Shown in pieces: positions 1 to 8,113 of a stretch of DNA of 64,000 nucleotides. A program made the position numbers and the translations under genes. Within the stretch, counting starts at the first letter, position 1, and each line of letters starts with the position of its first letter. Source of the DNA: Blautia sp. MSJ-19 (GTDB lineage Bacteria; Bacillota; Clostridia; Lachnospirales; Lachnospiraceae); contig NZ_JAHLQA010000025.1 of assembly GCF_018918125.1 (NCBI RefSeq), forward strand, positions 1 through 64,000, in the 5' to 3' direction. Under the pieces are notes generated by a model. The model saw nothing but the letters and a program-made list of their open reading frames with translations, made no database searches and was not told the DNA's origin.

Positions 1-255
1 ACCCCTGCTGCCACTATCAAATTATACAATGTCCATTGTGACACTAAAGAAGAATCAGAGCTTATTCTTTCTTATAGGAAATTGAATAAGCATAATCAGG
101 ATAGAATACTCACATACTCACAGAATCTTCTCTCCACCCAGCAGATGGAGGAAGACGTTCTTGCCGCCCACGCTCGCACAGATGTTGAACAGACATCTGA
201 AGGTATTCAGCATGATCTTGATATTATGAATGATGATTCAGAATGGGAGGAATGA
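1..255 (+). CDS. C-terminal fragment of a phage-type repressor (partial, open at left edge)
   Basis: An open frame enters from the left edge and ends with TGA at 253-255 after 84 codons. The residues (for example LILSYRKLNKHNQDRILTYS) look like the dimerisation tail that follows the HTH domain in XRE-family phage or ICE repressors; the HTH itself would lie outside the window. It is followed two bases later by the next start codon, so it probably heads the same transcript. Its position beside an ImmA/IrrE gene and a serine integrase fits a lysogeny-control module. The identification rests only on the tail and its neighbours, so the function is inferred. Confidence 0.5.
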   Translation, partial: TPAATIKLYNVHCDTKEESELILSYRKLNKHNQDRILTYSQNLLSTQQMEEDVLAAHARTDVEQTSEGIQHDLDIMNDDSEWEE

Positions 256-256
256 C

Positions 257-577
257 ATGGCATTAGATATATTGGAATTGCGTAAACTATGTATACCTAA
301 AAATATTCATATTACACTTCACGCTGCCAAAAGATTGGAACAGCGAGGAATATTTTTAAAAGATGTGATGGCCTGTATTATGAATGGAGAGATTATTGAG
401 CAATATCCAGATGATTATCCTTATCCCAGTTGTTTAATTCTAGGAATGAGCATTGAAGATAAGTATCTTCATGTAGTTATCGGACATCATGAATCTGATT
501 TGTTTCTTATAACAGCATATTTCCCAAGTGTTGATAAATGGGAAGCTGATTTCAAAACCAGAAAGGAGCATGCATAA
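257..577 (+). CDS. DUF4258-type small protein, possible toxin of a zinc-finger TA pair
   Basis: About 106 residues. I chose ATG 257 because GGGAGG (244-249) lies upstream; an in-frame ATG at 230 has no such site. The middle part (HAAKRLEQRGIF, then EQYPDDYPYPSCLILG and VIGHHESDLFLITAYFP) is the pattern of DUF4258 proteins, small RelE/MqsR-like folds often found in toxin-antitoxin pairs. The stop codon overlaps the start of the following zinc-finger gene by one base (TAATG), so the two are translationally coupled. In known MqsRA-type pairs the toxin likewise comes first and the zinc-finger antitoxin second. Toxin activity is inferred from fold and gene order only. Confidence 0.7.
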   Translation: MALDILELRKLCIPKNIHITLHAAKRLEQRGIFLKDVMACIMNGEIIEQYPDDYPYPSCLILGMSIEDKYLHVVIGHHESDLFLITAYFPSVDKWEADFKTRKEHA

Positions 578-804
578 TGACTTGTTTTTATTGCAAAGGT
601 GATATTGAACCTTCCACAACAACTTATATGACCGATTATCAGGGCTGCTACATCATCATCAAGAATGTTCCTTGCGAAAAGTGTTCTCAATGCGGTGAAG
701 AATATCTCAATGGTGAAACACTTGAACAAATCGAAAAAATCATTCAAAAAGTTAAAGGTATGCTGACTGAAATTGCGGTTATTGATTACAAGCAAACAGC
801 TTAA
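577..804 (+). CDS. YgiT-type zinc finger protein, possible antitoxin partner
   Basis: 75 residues. Zinc-binding cysteines are visible as CFYC near the N-terminus and as CEKCSQC around residues 28-34, matching the YgiT/MqsA N-terminal zinc finger. The short C-terminal helix (residues ~49-63) is all that remains; the Xre-type DNA-binding domain of full MqsA is absent, as is usual for these short versions. The gene starts within the stop codon of the DUF4258 gene, so the two are very probably an operon and may form a toxin-antitoxin pair. It could also be a stand-alone regulator. Confidence 0.75.
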   Translation: MTCFYCKGDIEPSTTTYMTDYQGCYIIIKNVPCEKCSQCGEEYLNGETLEQIEKIIQKVKGMLTEIAVIDYKQTA

Positions 805-817
805 GGAGAACTGTTTT

Positions 818-1117
818 ATGTTTACATTAAATGGAACTGTATACGCCAGTGAAAGACCTGAAACCATCCAGATACTTTCTGCCAAGCCGTTGGATGACAT
901 GATGATGCTTCTTACTTTCTCAACCGGAGAACAGCGTTTGTTTGATGCAACCATTTTGACTGGTCCTGCATTCACTCCACTGTCTGATGAGAAGATTTTT
1001 AACGACTGCAAAATAGTAGACGGTGTTGTTACATGGATGGATGAAGACATTGACTGTGCTCCTGAGTACATGTATGAACATAGCTATGCATATCCATCCT
1101 TAAAGTCCGCAATTTGA
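818..1117 (+). CDS. DUF2442 domain protein
   Basis: About 99 residues from ATG 818, preceded by AAGGAG (803-808); an in-frame ATG at 773 lies inside the previous gene and has no ribosome-binding site. The sequence, with LLTFSTGEQRLFDATILTGP followed by FNDCKIVDGVVTWMD, has the look of DUF2442 proteins, small beta-rich proteins often encoded beside DUF4160/DUF4258-type genes. It lies 13 bases after the zinc-finger gene, so it belongs to the same short operon. Function unknown; an accessory role in the toxin-antitoxin-like group is possible but not shown. Confidence 0.65.
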   Translation: MFTLNGTVYASERPETIQILSAKPLDDMMMLLTFSTGEQRLFDATILTGPAFTPLSDEKIFNDCKIVDGVVTWMDEDIDCAPEYMYEHSYAYPSLKSAI

Positions 1118-1136
1118 TTTAAAAGGGGTGAGCCCG

Positions 1137-1601
1137 TTGAACTACGAGCAACTTTTAACTACTGCCGATCAGAATGATTTGGTAGTAAAAGAACAGCCTC
1201 TGACAGATCATGATGGTCTGCTCAGGGGCAAACGGATAGCAATCCGAAAAGATATAGAAACACAAGCAGAAAAATCCTGTGTACTTGCAGAGGAAATTGG
1301 TCATCACTGTACCAGTGCCGGTGACATTTTGGATCAGACCGACATCATGAACCGTAAACAGGAATATCGCGCACGGTTCTATGGTTATAACCTTAAAATT
1401 GGATTAACCGGTCTGATCAGAGCCTATGAAGCTGGATGCAGGAATTTATATGAGATGGCAGACTTTCTGGATGCGACTGAGGAATACCTGAAAGGAGCTA
1501 TCCAGTGCTACAAATCTAAATACGGTGTGTGTACTGCTGTTGACAATTATGTTGTTTACTTTGAACCATTTGCTGTTATGCGAATAATCGCTACAGATTA
1601 A
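1137..1601 (+). CDS. ImmA/IrrE family metallopeptidase-like protein
   Basis: 154 residues if translation begins at TTG 1137, which has AAAAGGGG (1120-1127) at good distance; a GTG at 1128 is too close to that site. The motif LAEEIGHH corresponds to the ImmA/IrrE active site, with Glu in place of the first His of HExxH, a variant I recall in phage-encoded members. In ICEBs1 and related elements ImmA cleaves the partner repressor to induce the element after DNA damage or signalling. The repressor tail at the left edge would be the natural target here. The C-terminal half has no recognised domain. Confidence 0.75.
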   Translation: MNYEQLLTTADQNDLVVKEQPLTDHDGLLRGKRIAIRKDIETQAEKSCVLAEEIGHHCTSAGDILDQTDIMNRKQEYRARFYGYNLKIGLTGLIRAYEAGCRNLYEMADFLDATEEYLKGAIQCYKSKYGVCTAVDNYVVYFEPFAVMRIIATD

Positions 1602-1642
1602 TTCATTTCAGCATAAAAAATATAATATAAGGAGTTTTACTT

Positions 1643-1792
1643 ATGAAAAAGAAATGGTATCTACAAACTTGGCTTATTGCATTACTTTTCTTTTTTACTT
1701 TTTTCGGCATTGTGATATCCCCTCCTATTGGATTGACAATGCTTGTTATTGGTATTGTACCCAATTTTACATATTTTATAAAACCGAGGTGA
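1643..1792 (+). CDS. Small membrane protein
   Basis: 49 residues, ATG 1643 preceded by AAGGAG (1629-1634). After a short basic start (MKKKW) nearly all residues are hydrophobic, giving two probable membrane segments (about residues 7-25 and 27-45) separated by a Pro-Pro turn. The stop codon lies four bases before the integrase start. I do not recognise a family. Small membrane proteins are common in lysogeny modules but no function is assigned. Confidence 0.5.
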   Translation: MKKKWYLQTWLIALLFFFTFFGIVISPPIGLTMLVIGIVPNFTYFIKPR

Positions 1793-1796
1793 TATC

Positions 1797-3239
1797 ATGG
1801 CTCAAGTAATAGACAGTCCAAGATCTGTTCTCATTGGAGCATTGTATATTCGTGTTTCCACACACGAACAGGATGAACTATCCCCGGATGCTCAGATCAG
1901 GCTCGGACTGGAACATGCCAAAGCAAACAATATTATAGTCCCAAAGGAATTTATCTTTGTTGAAAGTGTTTCCGGCCGCAAAGCGAAAAACCGGCACGAG
2001 TTTCAACGAATGATCGGGATTGCAAAATCCCCAGAGCATCCTATTGATGTGATCCTTGTCTGGAAGTTTTCCAGATTTGCTCGTAACCAGGAGGAATCTA
2101 TTGTATACAAAAGTATGCTTAAAAAAGACCATGTGGAGGTAATCAGTATATCTGAACCTCTTATAGACGGTCCTTTTGGGTCTCTGATCGAGCGCATCAT
2201 CGAATGGATGGATGAATACTACTCTATCCGTCTCTCTGGAGAAGTATTGCGGGGCATGAAGGAGAAAGCACTGCGAAACGGCTACCAGACTTCTCCCTGC
2301 CTTGGATATGAGGCTGTAGGACACGGAAAGCCCTATCGGATCAACGAAGCTGAGTATGCCATGGTATCTTATATCATGGACCTATATGATAACCAGAACA
2401 TGGATGAAACCGCCATTGCAAGAAAATGTAATGATCTGGGTTATAAGACCAAACGTGGAAATCCATTTGAGCGACGAACCATTGACCGGATCCTGCAGAA
2501 TCCTTTTTACTGCGGAATCGTGTCATGGAATGGTGTAGAGTTTGAGGGCACACATGAGGTTCGGATTTCGAAAGAACGTTTTGACCGGAGACAAAGATTG
2601 ATTGCATCCCGTAAGCGTCCCATGAAAGCCCGGAATGTTTCCACGTGCAAGCACTGGTTATCCGGATTGCTGAAATGTTCTGTCTGTGGTGCTACGCTCT
2701 CCTATACCGGAAATAACAAGTGTCCATACTTCCAGTGTTGGAAATATGCAAAGGGATTCCATAAGACTTCCGTTGCTCTGTCTGTCAAGAAAGCAGAAGA
2801 AGCTGTGATTGCATATTTCGATCAGATTCTTTCCGGAGCAGATTTTACATATGTCCGTAAGGATGAACCAACCACAGATTACACTGCTGCAATTGAACAA
2901 ATTCAAAGGGAGTTGTCCAAACTCTCCACCCGCGAGACCAGGATCCGTGATGCATACGAAAGTGGAATCGACACGCTGGAAGAATACAAGGTCAACAAAG
3001 ACCGGCTGATCAGTAACCGACTACAGCTCGAAAACAAATTGGAAACACTGCAAAAGGAGCAGGAAGAAAAAGAATTGAATAAAGATGATGTTCTTCACGA
3101 GATCAAATCCGTGAATGATATTTTGAAAAATCCAGATGTAAGCTATGAAGAAAAAGGAACTCTGATACGGACAATTGTTGACCAGATTGTTTACGACAAA
3201 GAATCTGGCAAGATGTACTTTGACATTATCGTATCATAA
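1797..3239 (+). CDS. Large serine recombinase (element integrase)
   Basis: 480 residues. The N-terminal resolvase domain carries the catalytic serine in YIRVSTHEQ (about residue 22) and the conserved KFSRFARN stretch (about residues 90-97). A recombinase domain follows, then a zinc ribbon (KCSVCGATL, then the NKCPYFQCW region, about residues 299-320) and a C-terminal coiled coil (about residues 360-440). This is the layout of large serine integrases of phages and mobilizable elements, which insert DNA site-specifically using a short core. The gene is the last one before the element boundary, about 85 bases from the interrupted cotJC reading frame, as expected for an integrase next to its attachment site. 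Confidence 0.93.
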   Translation: MAQVIDSPRSVLIGALYIRVSTHEQDELSPDAQIRLGLEHAKANNIIVPKEFIFVESVSGRKAKNRHEFQRMIGIAKSPEHPIDVILVWKFSRFARNQEESIVYKSMLKKDHVEVISISEPLIDGPFGSLIERIIEWMDEYYSIRLSGEVLRGMKEKALRNGYQTSPCLGYEAVGHGKPYRINEAEYAMVSYIMDLYDNQNMDETAIARKCNDLGYKTKRGNPFERRTIDRILQNPFYCGIVSWNGVEFEGTHEVRISKERFDRRQRLIASRKRPMKARNVSTCKHWLSGLLKCSVCGATLSYTGNNKCPYFQCWKYAKGFHKTSVALSVKKAEEAVIAYFDQILSGADFTYVRKDEPTTDYTAAIEQIQRELSKLSTRETRIRDAYESGIDTLEEYKVNKDRLISNRLQLENKLETLQKEQEEKELNKDDVLHEIKSVNDILKNPDVSYEEKGTLIRTIVDQIVYDKESGKMYFDIIVS

Positions 3240-3266
3240 TTTTCATACCTTCTTCTCCCTTGCAAA

Positions 3267-3303
3267 GTGCCTGAAACCCGCATAAATACTGGGTTTTCGG
3301 CAC
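3267..3303. terminator. Hairpin at the element end, downstream of the integrase
   Basis: GTGCCTGAAACCC (3267-3279) pairs with GGGTTTTCGGCAC (3291-3303), with two mismatches in the middle of the stem. It lies just after the integrase stop and before the attachment site. It may end integrase transcription or take part in recombination; there is no long T-tract. Confidence 0.45.
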
Positions 3304-3317
3304 TATTATAGGGTATT

Positions 3318-3335
3318 ACACTCTGGTGGACCGGA
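3318..3335. other. Probable attachment junction (att) of the serine-integrase element in cotJC
   Basis: CotJC homology begins abruptly at GGTGGACCGGAC (3325-3336, coding Gly-Gly-Pro-Asp), while upstream the same frame meets a TAA at 3283-3285. The recombination core should therefore lie at or near GGTGGA (3325-3330). The exact dinucleotide cannot be fixed without the other end of the element or an empty site. Confidence 0.55.
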
Positions 3336-3864
3336 CGGTGAGATTGGCGCATCTATGCGATATCTTTCCCAGCGTTTTACAATGCCCAACCGCATGGCAA
3401 TGGCTGTGCTGAACGATATCGGTACAGAGGAACTTGCTCATCTGGAGATGGTCTCCACGATCGTCCATCAGCTTACCAGAAATCTTTCTATGGAAGAAAT
3501 TGAAAAAAGCGGACTGGGACCATACTATATCGACCATACTGTTGGCGTATGGCCGCAGGCCGCAGGCGGAGTCCCCTTCAACGCATGTGAATTCCAGAGC
3601 AAAGGCGACCCGATCACGGATCTGTTTGAAAATCTTGCCGCGGAGCAAAAAGCAAGGGCAACCTATGACAATATTCTTCGTGTTGTCCGCGATATCCCGG
3701 AAATTGCTGATCCAATCCGCTTTCTCCGTGCAAGAGAAGTCGTGCACTTCCAGAGATTCGGCGAAGCCCTGCGTTCTGTGCAGGAACAGCTTGATGCCAA
3801 AAATTTCTATGCATTCAATCCGAGCTTTGACTGTCCATGTGAAGCCTCGTGCAAAAATTCATGA
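3325..3864 (+). pseudogene. cotJC: cotJC, manganese-catalase-like spore coat protein, 5' end lost
   Basis: The frame from Gly-Gly-Pro-Asp-Gly-Glu at 3325 to TGA 3862-3864 encodes about 179 residues typical of CotJC/manganese catalases: RYLSQRF, then DIGTEELAHLEM with di-manganese ligands (Glu and His), YIDHTVGVWP, GDPITDLFENLAAEQKARAT and REVVHFQRFGEAL. The first ~30 codons and the start site are missing, replaced by the integrase end of the adjacent element. In Bacillus CotJC is made in the mother cell as an inner coat component. The frame is otherwise intact, so excision of the element could restore the gene, as in skin-type elements. Confidence 0.85.
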
Positions 3865-3877
3865 CCGTAAGCCCAAA

Positions 3878-3909
3878 ACAGCTCCCCTCGACCGGGGAGC
3901 TGTCCTTTT
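3878..3909. terminator. Bidirectional terminator between cotJC and the flavin reductase gene
   Basis: ACAGCTCCCC (3878-3887) and GGGGAGCTGT (3894-3903) form a perfect 10-bp stem with a 6-base loop. The + strand continues with CCTTTTC and the - strand with TTTT, so it can serve the convergent genes on both sides. Confidence 0.85.
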
Positions 3910-3922
3910 CATGATTTCATCT

Positions 3923-4459
3923 TTACTCGATCACATACGCATTTACGATCTCACCGTAATATGCCACATGTGTGTCTCTGTTGGAGCCGGTAAATGTACT
4001 GTCTACGTTCTGTGGATAGAATTTTTCCTGATCCTCTTTTGTCATTGCACTGATGTCCTGTGTCTGTTTGTAAACCACTTTGCATTCCAGAGTCAGCGGA
4101 AGTTCTCTGATTCCAGGCACAGAGATGGTTTCCGGTTCTTCATAGGTAAGACCAAGTTCTTTTTCCTTATCTACATCTCTTCCGGATTTTGAACCACAGA
4201 AACCAAGGATTTTCTTTGCACTGTCATCTATCGGAATATTAACTGTAAATTCTCCGTTTTTCTCAATAAGACTTCTTGTGAAACGACTCTCTCTGATAAA
4301 TGTCACAAATACAGGTTTGGCCCATTCAATGCCAACCATTCCCCAGGAAATCGTCATGGAATTTACTCTGCCATCCGCTTTACCTGTTACCAGCACGCCT
4401 GATTTGACTCCTTTGAGGATTTCTCCCATATATTCATACACATCTATTTTTTTCTTCAT
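3923..4459 (-). CDS. Flavin reductase family protein (FMN-binding split barrel)
   Basis: 178 residues from ATG 4459, which has AGGAGG (4470-4475) upstream; the longer frame from 4486 adds nine unsupported residues. The N-terminal part (VLVTGKADGRVNSMTISWG, then KPVFVTFIRESRFT and FTVNIP) is the FMN-binding fold of flavin reductase-like/FlaRed proteins, and CGSKSGRDVDKEKE follows as in clostridial homologues. Such proteins bind FMN and reduce flavins or act as small flavodoxin-like carriers. It is chromosomal, located between two insertion sites, and shares a bidirectional terminator with cotJC. Confidence 0.88.
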   Translation of the reverse strand: MKKKIDVYEYMGEILKGVKSGVLVTGKADGRVNSMTISWGMVGIEWAKPVFVTFIRESRFTRSLIEKNGEFTVNIPIDDSAKKILGFCGSKSGRDVDKEKELGLTYEEPETISVPGIRELPLTLECKVVYKQTQDISAMTKEDQEKFYPQNVDSTFTGSNRDTHVAYYGEIVNAYVIE

Positions 4460-4544
4460 GCTTCTGTTTCCTCCTGTTTTCTGCAAATCTCTTTTTCTGC
4501 ATTTTATCTTAAATTAAAAAAAGAAATCCGCAAGTATTTTATAC

Positions 4545-4573
4545 TTTCACGTATTTCCTTTTGCCTGTATAAT
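4545..4573 (+). promoter_or_regulatory. Probable sigma-A promoter of the MFS gene
   Basis: A perfect -10 box TATAAT (4568-4573) has a weak -35 match TTTCAC (4545-4550) 17 bases upstream. The start codon is at 4606 with AAAGGAG (4591-4597) before it. Confidence 0.5.
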
Positions 4574-4605
4574 AAGAAGTAATTCATATAAAGGAGACTT
4601 CAGTC

Positions 4606-5649
4606 ATGTCATCTGTCAAACAAAAAAATCTCACTGTCTTTTATTCTTTTATCCAGGGATTATACTGGATGAACTTTGCTGCAATCATGGGATACTCCGG
4701 CTTTTATCTGCTGGGCAGCGGCTTCTCCAATACAGAAATTGGTATTATCATCGCCATTGCCGGTATTCTCTCTGCTGTTCTTCAGCCTGCACTCGCAAGT
4801 TATGCAGACCGCCCCGACAGTCCGTCCCTGAAAAAATTCCTGCAATTACTTCTCATCCTGCAGTTACTTTTAGGAGTCCTGTTGCTTTTCTGTCAAACAG
4901 TTCTCCTGACCGGGCTTGTTTACGGATGTGGCGTTACACTTCTGCAGCTGCTGACACCCTTCATCAACGCTCTTGGCATGGAAAGCATTAACCAGGGCAA
5001 AAGCCTCAACTTCGGCATTGCGCGCGGAATGGGATCTGTTGCATATGCAGCACTCTCCTACGTTCTTGGACTGATCACTGCCAGAACCGGTATCACAGCA
5101 GTCCCGGTATGCATTACTCTGATCACACTGGTATTACTGGGCTGTCTGACTTTGTTTCCATTTTCCAAAACACCTGTCAGTCCTGTCAAAACATCCAGTA
5201 CAAAATCCAGCCTGAACCCATTGTCCTTTTTTATCAAATACAAACGCTTCACAATGGTTCTTATTGGCTGCGTTTTTGTCTATATCGGACATGTTCTTCT
5301 AAACAGTTTTACTTTCCAGATAGTAGAAAGCAAAGGCGGTGGAAGCTCCGAAATGGGAACCGCCGTCGCCATCGCTGCAATGTGCGAACTGCCAACTCTA
5401 TTTCTTTTTGCACACATGGTCAAAAAGCTCCGCTGCGACATATGGTTCCGCATTACAGGAATCTTTTTTACCTTAAAAGCCTTCGGTACTTTCCTGGCTC
5501 CAAACATGCCTGTCTTTTATGGAATCCAGGTATTTCAGATGCTTGGCTGGGGGCTGATGGCCGCTTCTTCTGTCTACTATGTAAATGCGATCATGGAACC
5601 AGAAGATGCGATCAAAGGTCAGGCATATATTGCCATGGCAGACAAATAA
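4606..5649 (+). pseudogene. MFS permease truncated at its 3' end by the ICE
   Basis: 347 residues with about ten membrane segments, of the LacY/nucleoside-permease-like MFS type (opening with FYSFIQGLYWMNFAAIMGYS). The usual length is about 390-400 residues with twelve segments. Here the frame runs normally to GQAYIAMA and then ends at once (DK, stop), so the last one or two helices are missing. The break coincides with the start of the Tn916-type element, whose integrase lies just to the right. The missing 3' piece should be at the far end of the ICE, beyond this window. The shortened protein may be inactive; excision would restore it. Confidence 0.75.
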
Positions 5650-5876
5650 CACACTTATCATTGCTTAAAACTCCTTGAAATGCTGTATTTACGCTGTTTG
5701 CAGGCATTTTCCGATAATCTTCAATCCTGTCATTTTCCTGTATATCACAGCATAAATTCGTATATTTTCTTATCCAAATTTAGTAACTTCTTAGTAATAA
5801 TCAGCCTGGAAAACAGGCTTTCTAAGAACCTTATAATCAGATTATTTTTAATTCTTTTTTCTATTATTTTATCATA
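5640..5876. other. Integrase-side end of the ICE (attachment and arm-site region)
   Basis: No gene is evident between the truncated permease and int. The region contains two direct copies of TTAGTAA (5780-5786 and 5791-5797) spaced 11 bases apart, candidates for arm-type integrase-binding sites, and a small hairpin AGCCTG-GAAAA-CAGGCT (5803-5819). The junction itself should lie near 5640, where the permease sequence stops matching its family. Assignment is by position and by analogy with Tn916-type ends. Confidence 0.45.
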
Positions 5877-7091
5877 CTATGCCAGTTTTGCAATCCTATT
5901 CATCTCTTCTTTTGCATCAATTAATCCCAGATGCGTATATACATTTAACGTAACCCCTATATCAGAATGTCCCATTAAATATTGGAGTGCTTTCGGATTC
6001 ATTCCAGCTTTCGCCATATTGGAACAATATGTATGCCTGCATACATGAGGCGTGATCTTTGGCATTTGTTCCTCATGAGTACGATTATACTTTCCTAACG
6101 CCCACTGAAAATGTTTTTCCCAATGAAGTGCTACCTCAGGCATATCTTTTTTATCCAGGAATAGAAATCGACTATATCCATCTATAATCGGCTCAACCCT
6201 TACTTTTTTACGGTTTTTCACAATCTGTTCAAAACATTCATAAACTTCATCTGTCATCGGTAACATTCGTGTTCCACTTGAAGTTTTGGTATCTTCAATG
6301 ACGTACTGCATTCCTCTGGTTCTCTGAAGCTGATGATTCACATTGATTTTTCTCTCCTGAAGATCAATATCTTTCACTGTCAATCCACAAAACTCAGAAA
6401 TACGAAGTCCAGTCTTAAACAAAATAAACATTCCATTATAGTATTTTGAGTAATGGTCATCATTTCGGATAAACTCCAGAAATAACTCTTCCTGTTCTTT
6501 TGTAATTGCCTGTCTTGTAACACTGTCATTTACGACAACTGTACATAATTGAAATTCAAAAGGATTCTTGCGCAGTAAATCATCTTCAACTGCCATCTGA
6601 AATGCAGGTCTTACAATTCCACGCACACTGTGAATGGAACTGTATCCTCTTCCATCTGCTTGCAGCTTAATAAACCATGCTTTTGCATCCGACAATTTTA
6701 TTTTATCTATTCTTCTGGTTCCGAATTCTTCTTTTTTTATTATATTGATCACAAAATCATAGTTCGCCTGAGTGTTATGACGAACCCCCTTTTTTTGTCC
6801 AATATATTTTTGAACCAAATCCAAAACTGTTAAATTTCCTCCGTAAGGTACTATACCATCATGTAAATCTCTTTGGATATTTTTTTCTTTTTCCCTTAGA
6901 GCTAAGCATGGTCTGCATCCAGTTGGCAGAGAATCTGTTGGCTCTAATTTCCAACTATACAAAAACTTCTGCTTTCCATAACAATCTGTATATACAAACG
7001 CATATCTTCCATCTTTTCTCTGACTTTCTCCGTTTCGTAAAATTCGACCTTTTTTATCTCGTCGTTTTTGGTCACGTTTTGTTTTACCCAA
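5877..7091 (-). CDS. int: Tn916-family tyrosine recombinase (ICE integrase)
   Basis: About 405 residues. I place the start at TTG 7089-7091, which has AAAGGGG (7101-7107) nine bases upstream; a GTG at 7127 gives twelve more residues with no such site. The N-terminal DNA-binding domain reads RRDKKGRILRNGESQRKDGR, very close to Tn916 Int. The catalytic residues are visible: Arg in TGLRISEF (~230), Lys in EDTKTSSGTR, His-x-x-Arg in TPHVCRHTY (~347), His in LMGHSDIG and the nucleophile Tyr in LNVYTHLG (~383). It excises and integrates the ICE with Xis, which is encoded just upstream on the same strand. Confidence 0.95.
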   Translation of the reverse strand: MGKTKRDQKRRDKKGRILRNGESQRKDGRYAFVYTDCYGKQKFLYSWKLEPTDSLPTGCRPCLALREKEKNIQRDLHDGIVPYGGNLTVLDLVQKYIGQKKGVRHNTQANYDFVINIIKKEEFGTRRIDKIKLSDAKAWFIKLQADGRGYSSIHSVRGIVRPAFQMAVEDDLLRKNPFEFQLCTVVVNDSVTRQAITKEQEELFLEFIRNDDHYSKYYNGMFILFKTGLRISEFCGLTVKDIDLQERKINVNHQLQRTRGMQYVIEDTKTSSGTRMLPMTDEVYECFEQIVKNRKKVRVEPIIDGYSRFLFLDKKDMPEVALHWEKHFQWALGKYNRTHEEQMPKITPHVCRHTYCSNMAKAGMNPKALQYLMGHSDIGVTLNVYTHLGLIDAKEEMNRIAKLA

Positions 7092-7195
7092 ACGTCTTCG
7101 CCCCTTTCTACGAAGAAGCCCTAGCACGATATAGGTATTATATCATACCAGGGCTAACATTTCCACTTTAAAGTGTTAAATTGTTCGTATATTTT

Positions 7196-7417
7196 TTACA
7201 AAGACGTAGTCTGATCCAGAAAGGCCTCAAATTTCTTACGGTTAATCAACGACTTACACCCCACCTGGACTGTAAAGCAACATTCTGAATTTAGATGTTC
7301 CGAAATAAGCATCCTTATTTTCTTTTCACCTATTCCAAAATATTGCACTGCTTCATCCACCGTAAGCATATATTTTTCCCAAATTGGAATCTTACCTTTT
7401 TCAATTTTAATCGCCAC
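7196..7417 (-). CDS. xis: Excisionase (Tn916 Xis-like)
   Basis: 73 residues starting with GTG 7415-7417 behind GGAGGAG (7423-7429). The protein is an HTH/winged excisionase: YMLTVDEAVQYFGIGEKKIR corresponds to the DNA-recognition helix region of Tn916 Xis, followed by VGCKSLINRKKFEAFLD, a typical MerR/excisionase wing. It directs Int towards excision. It lies about 100 bases upstream of int in the same direction, the normal arrangement in this family. Confidence 0.9.
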   Translation of the reverse strand: MAIKIEKGKIPIWEKYMLTVDEAVQYFGIGEKKIRMLISEHLNSECCFTVQVGCKSLINRKKFEAFLDQTTSL

Positions 7418-7840
7418 TCTTCTCTCCTCCTTTTCTCTTTGGACAAAACATTTTTATCTGCCCATGACAATTTACAATTTTATACACTGTCATCGGCAGA
7501 TAAAATTACAATACAGGTGGCAGTTCAGTACTCTGCCCACATCGGTTTTGCACCGTCATTAAATATGACCAGATTTTTTCTGGAAGTATCATTATCACAG
7601 ATATGCTTCGTCGCCCTGTGCAGCTGCTACACATTTTGTCAAATTCTTCTCGCTCCATACCTTTACTTCAATGTTATATTTCAGCATTTCCTCGTATTTA
7701 CTCCATTAACAGAGCAGATATATCATGGCGGATTTACCTAGTGGCTCTACATATCTTCACGTCCTGTATGTAAAACAATATACAATTTTCAAGGTACAAA
7801 ATTCCTGAAGGGGAAAAGGAATCTATATTAAATACTCCCT
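7418..7840. other. Intergenic region between xis and the HTH gene
   Basis: About 420 bases without a convincing gene. A 30-codon frame on the - strand (7595-7687, beginning MLKYNIEVKVWSEKN) has AGGA almost touching its ATG and is doubtful. A + strand frame across 7295-7741 is antisense to xis and has no recognisable content. The region probably holds the xis/int leader and promoter. Confidence 0.35.
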
Positions 7841-8113
7841 TTACTGATTACTTTTCCTTACATATGATTTCGTATCAAATCCCAAGGTCTTAGTAATCAG
7901 TTTTGTTTCCAGGCGTTGACGCAGAGTTTCATCTACACAGTAATGCACCTGTCCAAATTCGTCAAACATTTTTCTGGTAGCCAAAACTGTTATGTACCCT
8001 TCATAATGCTTTAACACTGCCTGGATTGCCTCAGTATCACCAGTTGATGCTGCCTCAATAACATGGAATGGCAGCAAATCAAATGCGCATTTCTGTTTTT
8101 TACTTTTTTTCAT
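7841..8113 (-). CDS. Conjugative-transposon HTH protein (Tn916 orf8-like)
   Basis: 90 residues (DLLPFHVIEAASTGDTEAIQ, then HYEGYITVLATRKMFDEFG and DETLRQRLETKLI), matching the helix-turn-helix family found beside sigma-like genes at the recombination end of Tn916-type elements. It overlaps the preceding sigma gene by 14 bases, so both are translated from one message. In Tn916 the corresponding orf7/orf8 pair drives transcription into xis and int; the same role is inferred here. Confidence 0.85.
   Translation of the reverse strand: MKKSKKQKCAFDLLPFHVIEAASTGDTEAIQAVLKHYEGYITVLATRKMFDEFGQVHYCVDETLRQRLETKLITKTLGFDTKSYVRKSNQ

Noticed and set aside
3434-4192. 252-codon + strand frame
   Set aside because: Overlaps cotJC in another frame and runs antisense into the flavin reductase gene and through the terminator; shadow.
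7595-7687. 30-codon - strand frame beginning MLKYNIEVKVW
   Set aside because: AGGA is only one or two bases before ATG and the frame is very short; not enough to call a gene.
7295-7741. 148-codon + strand frame over xis and the gap
   Set aside because: Antisense to xis at its start and without recognisable sequence.
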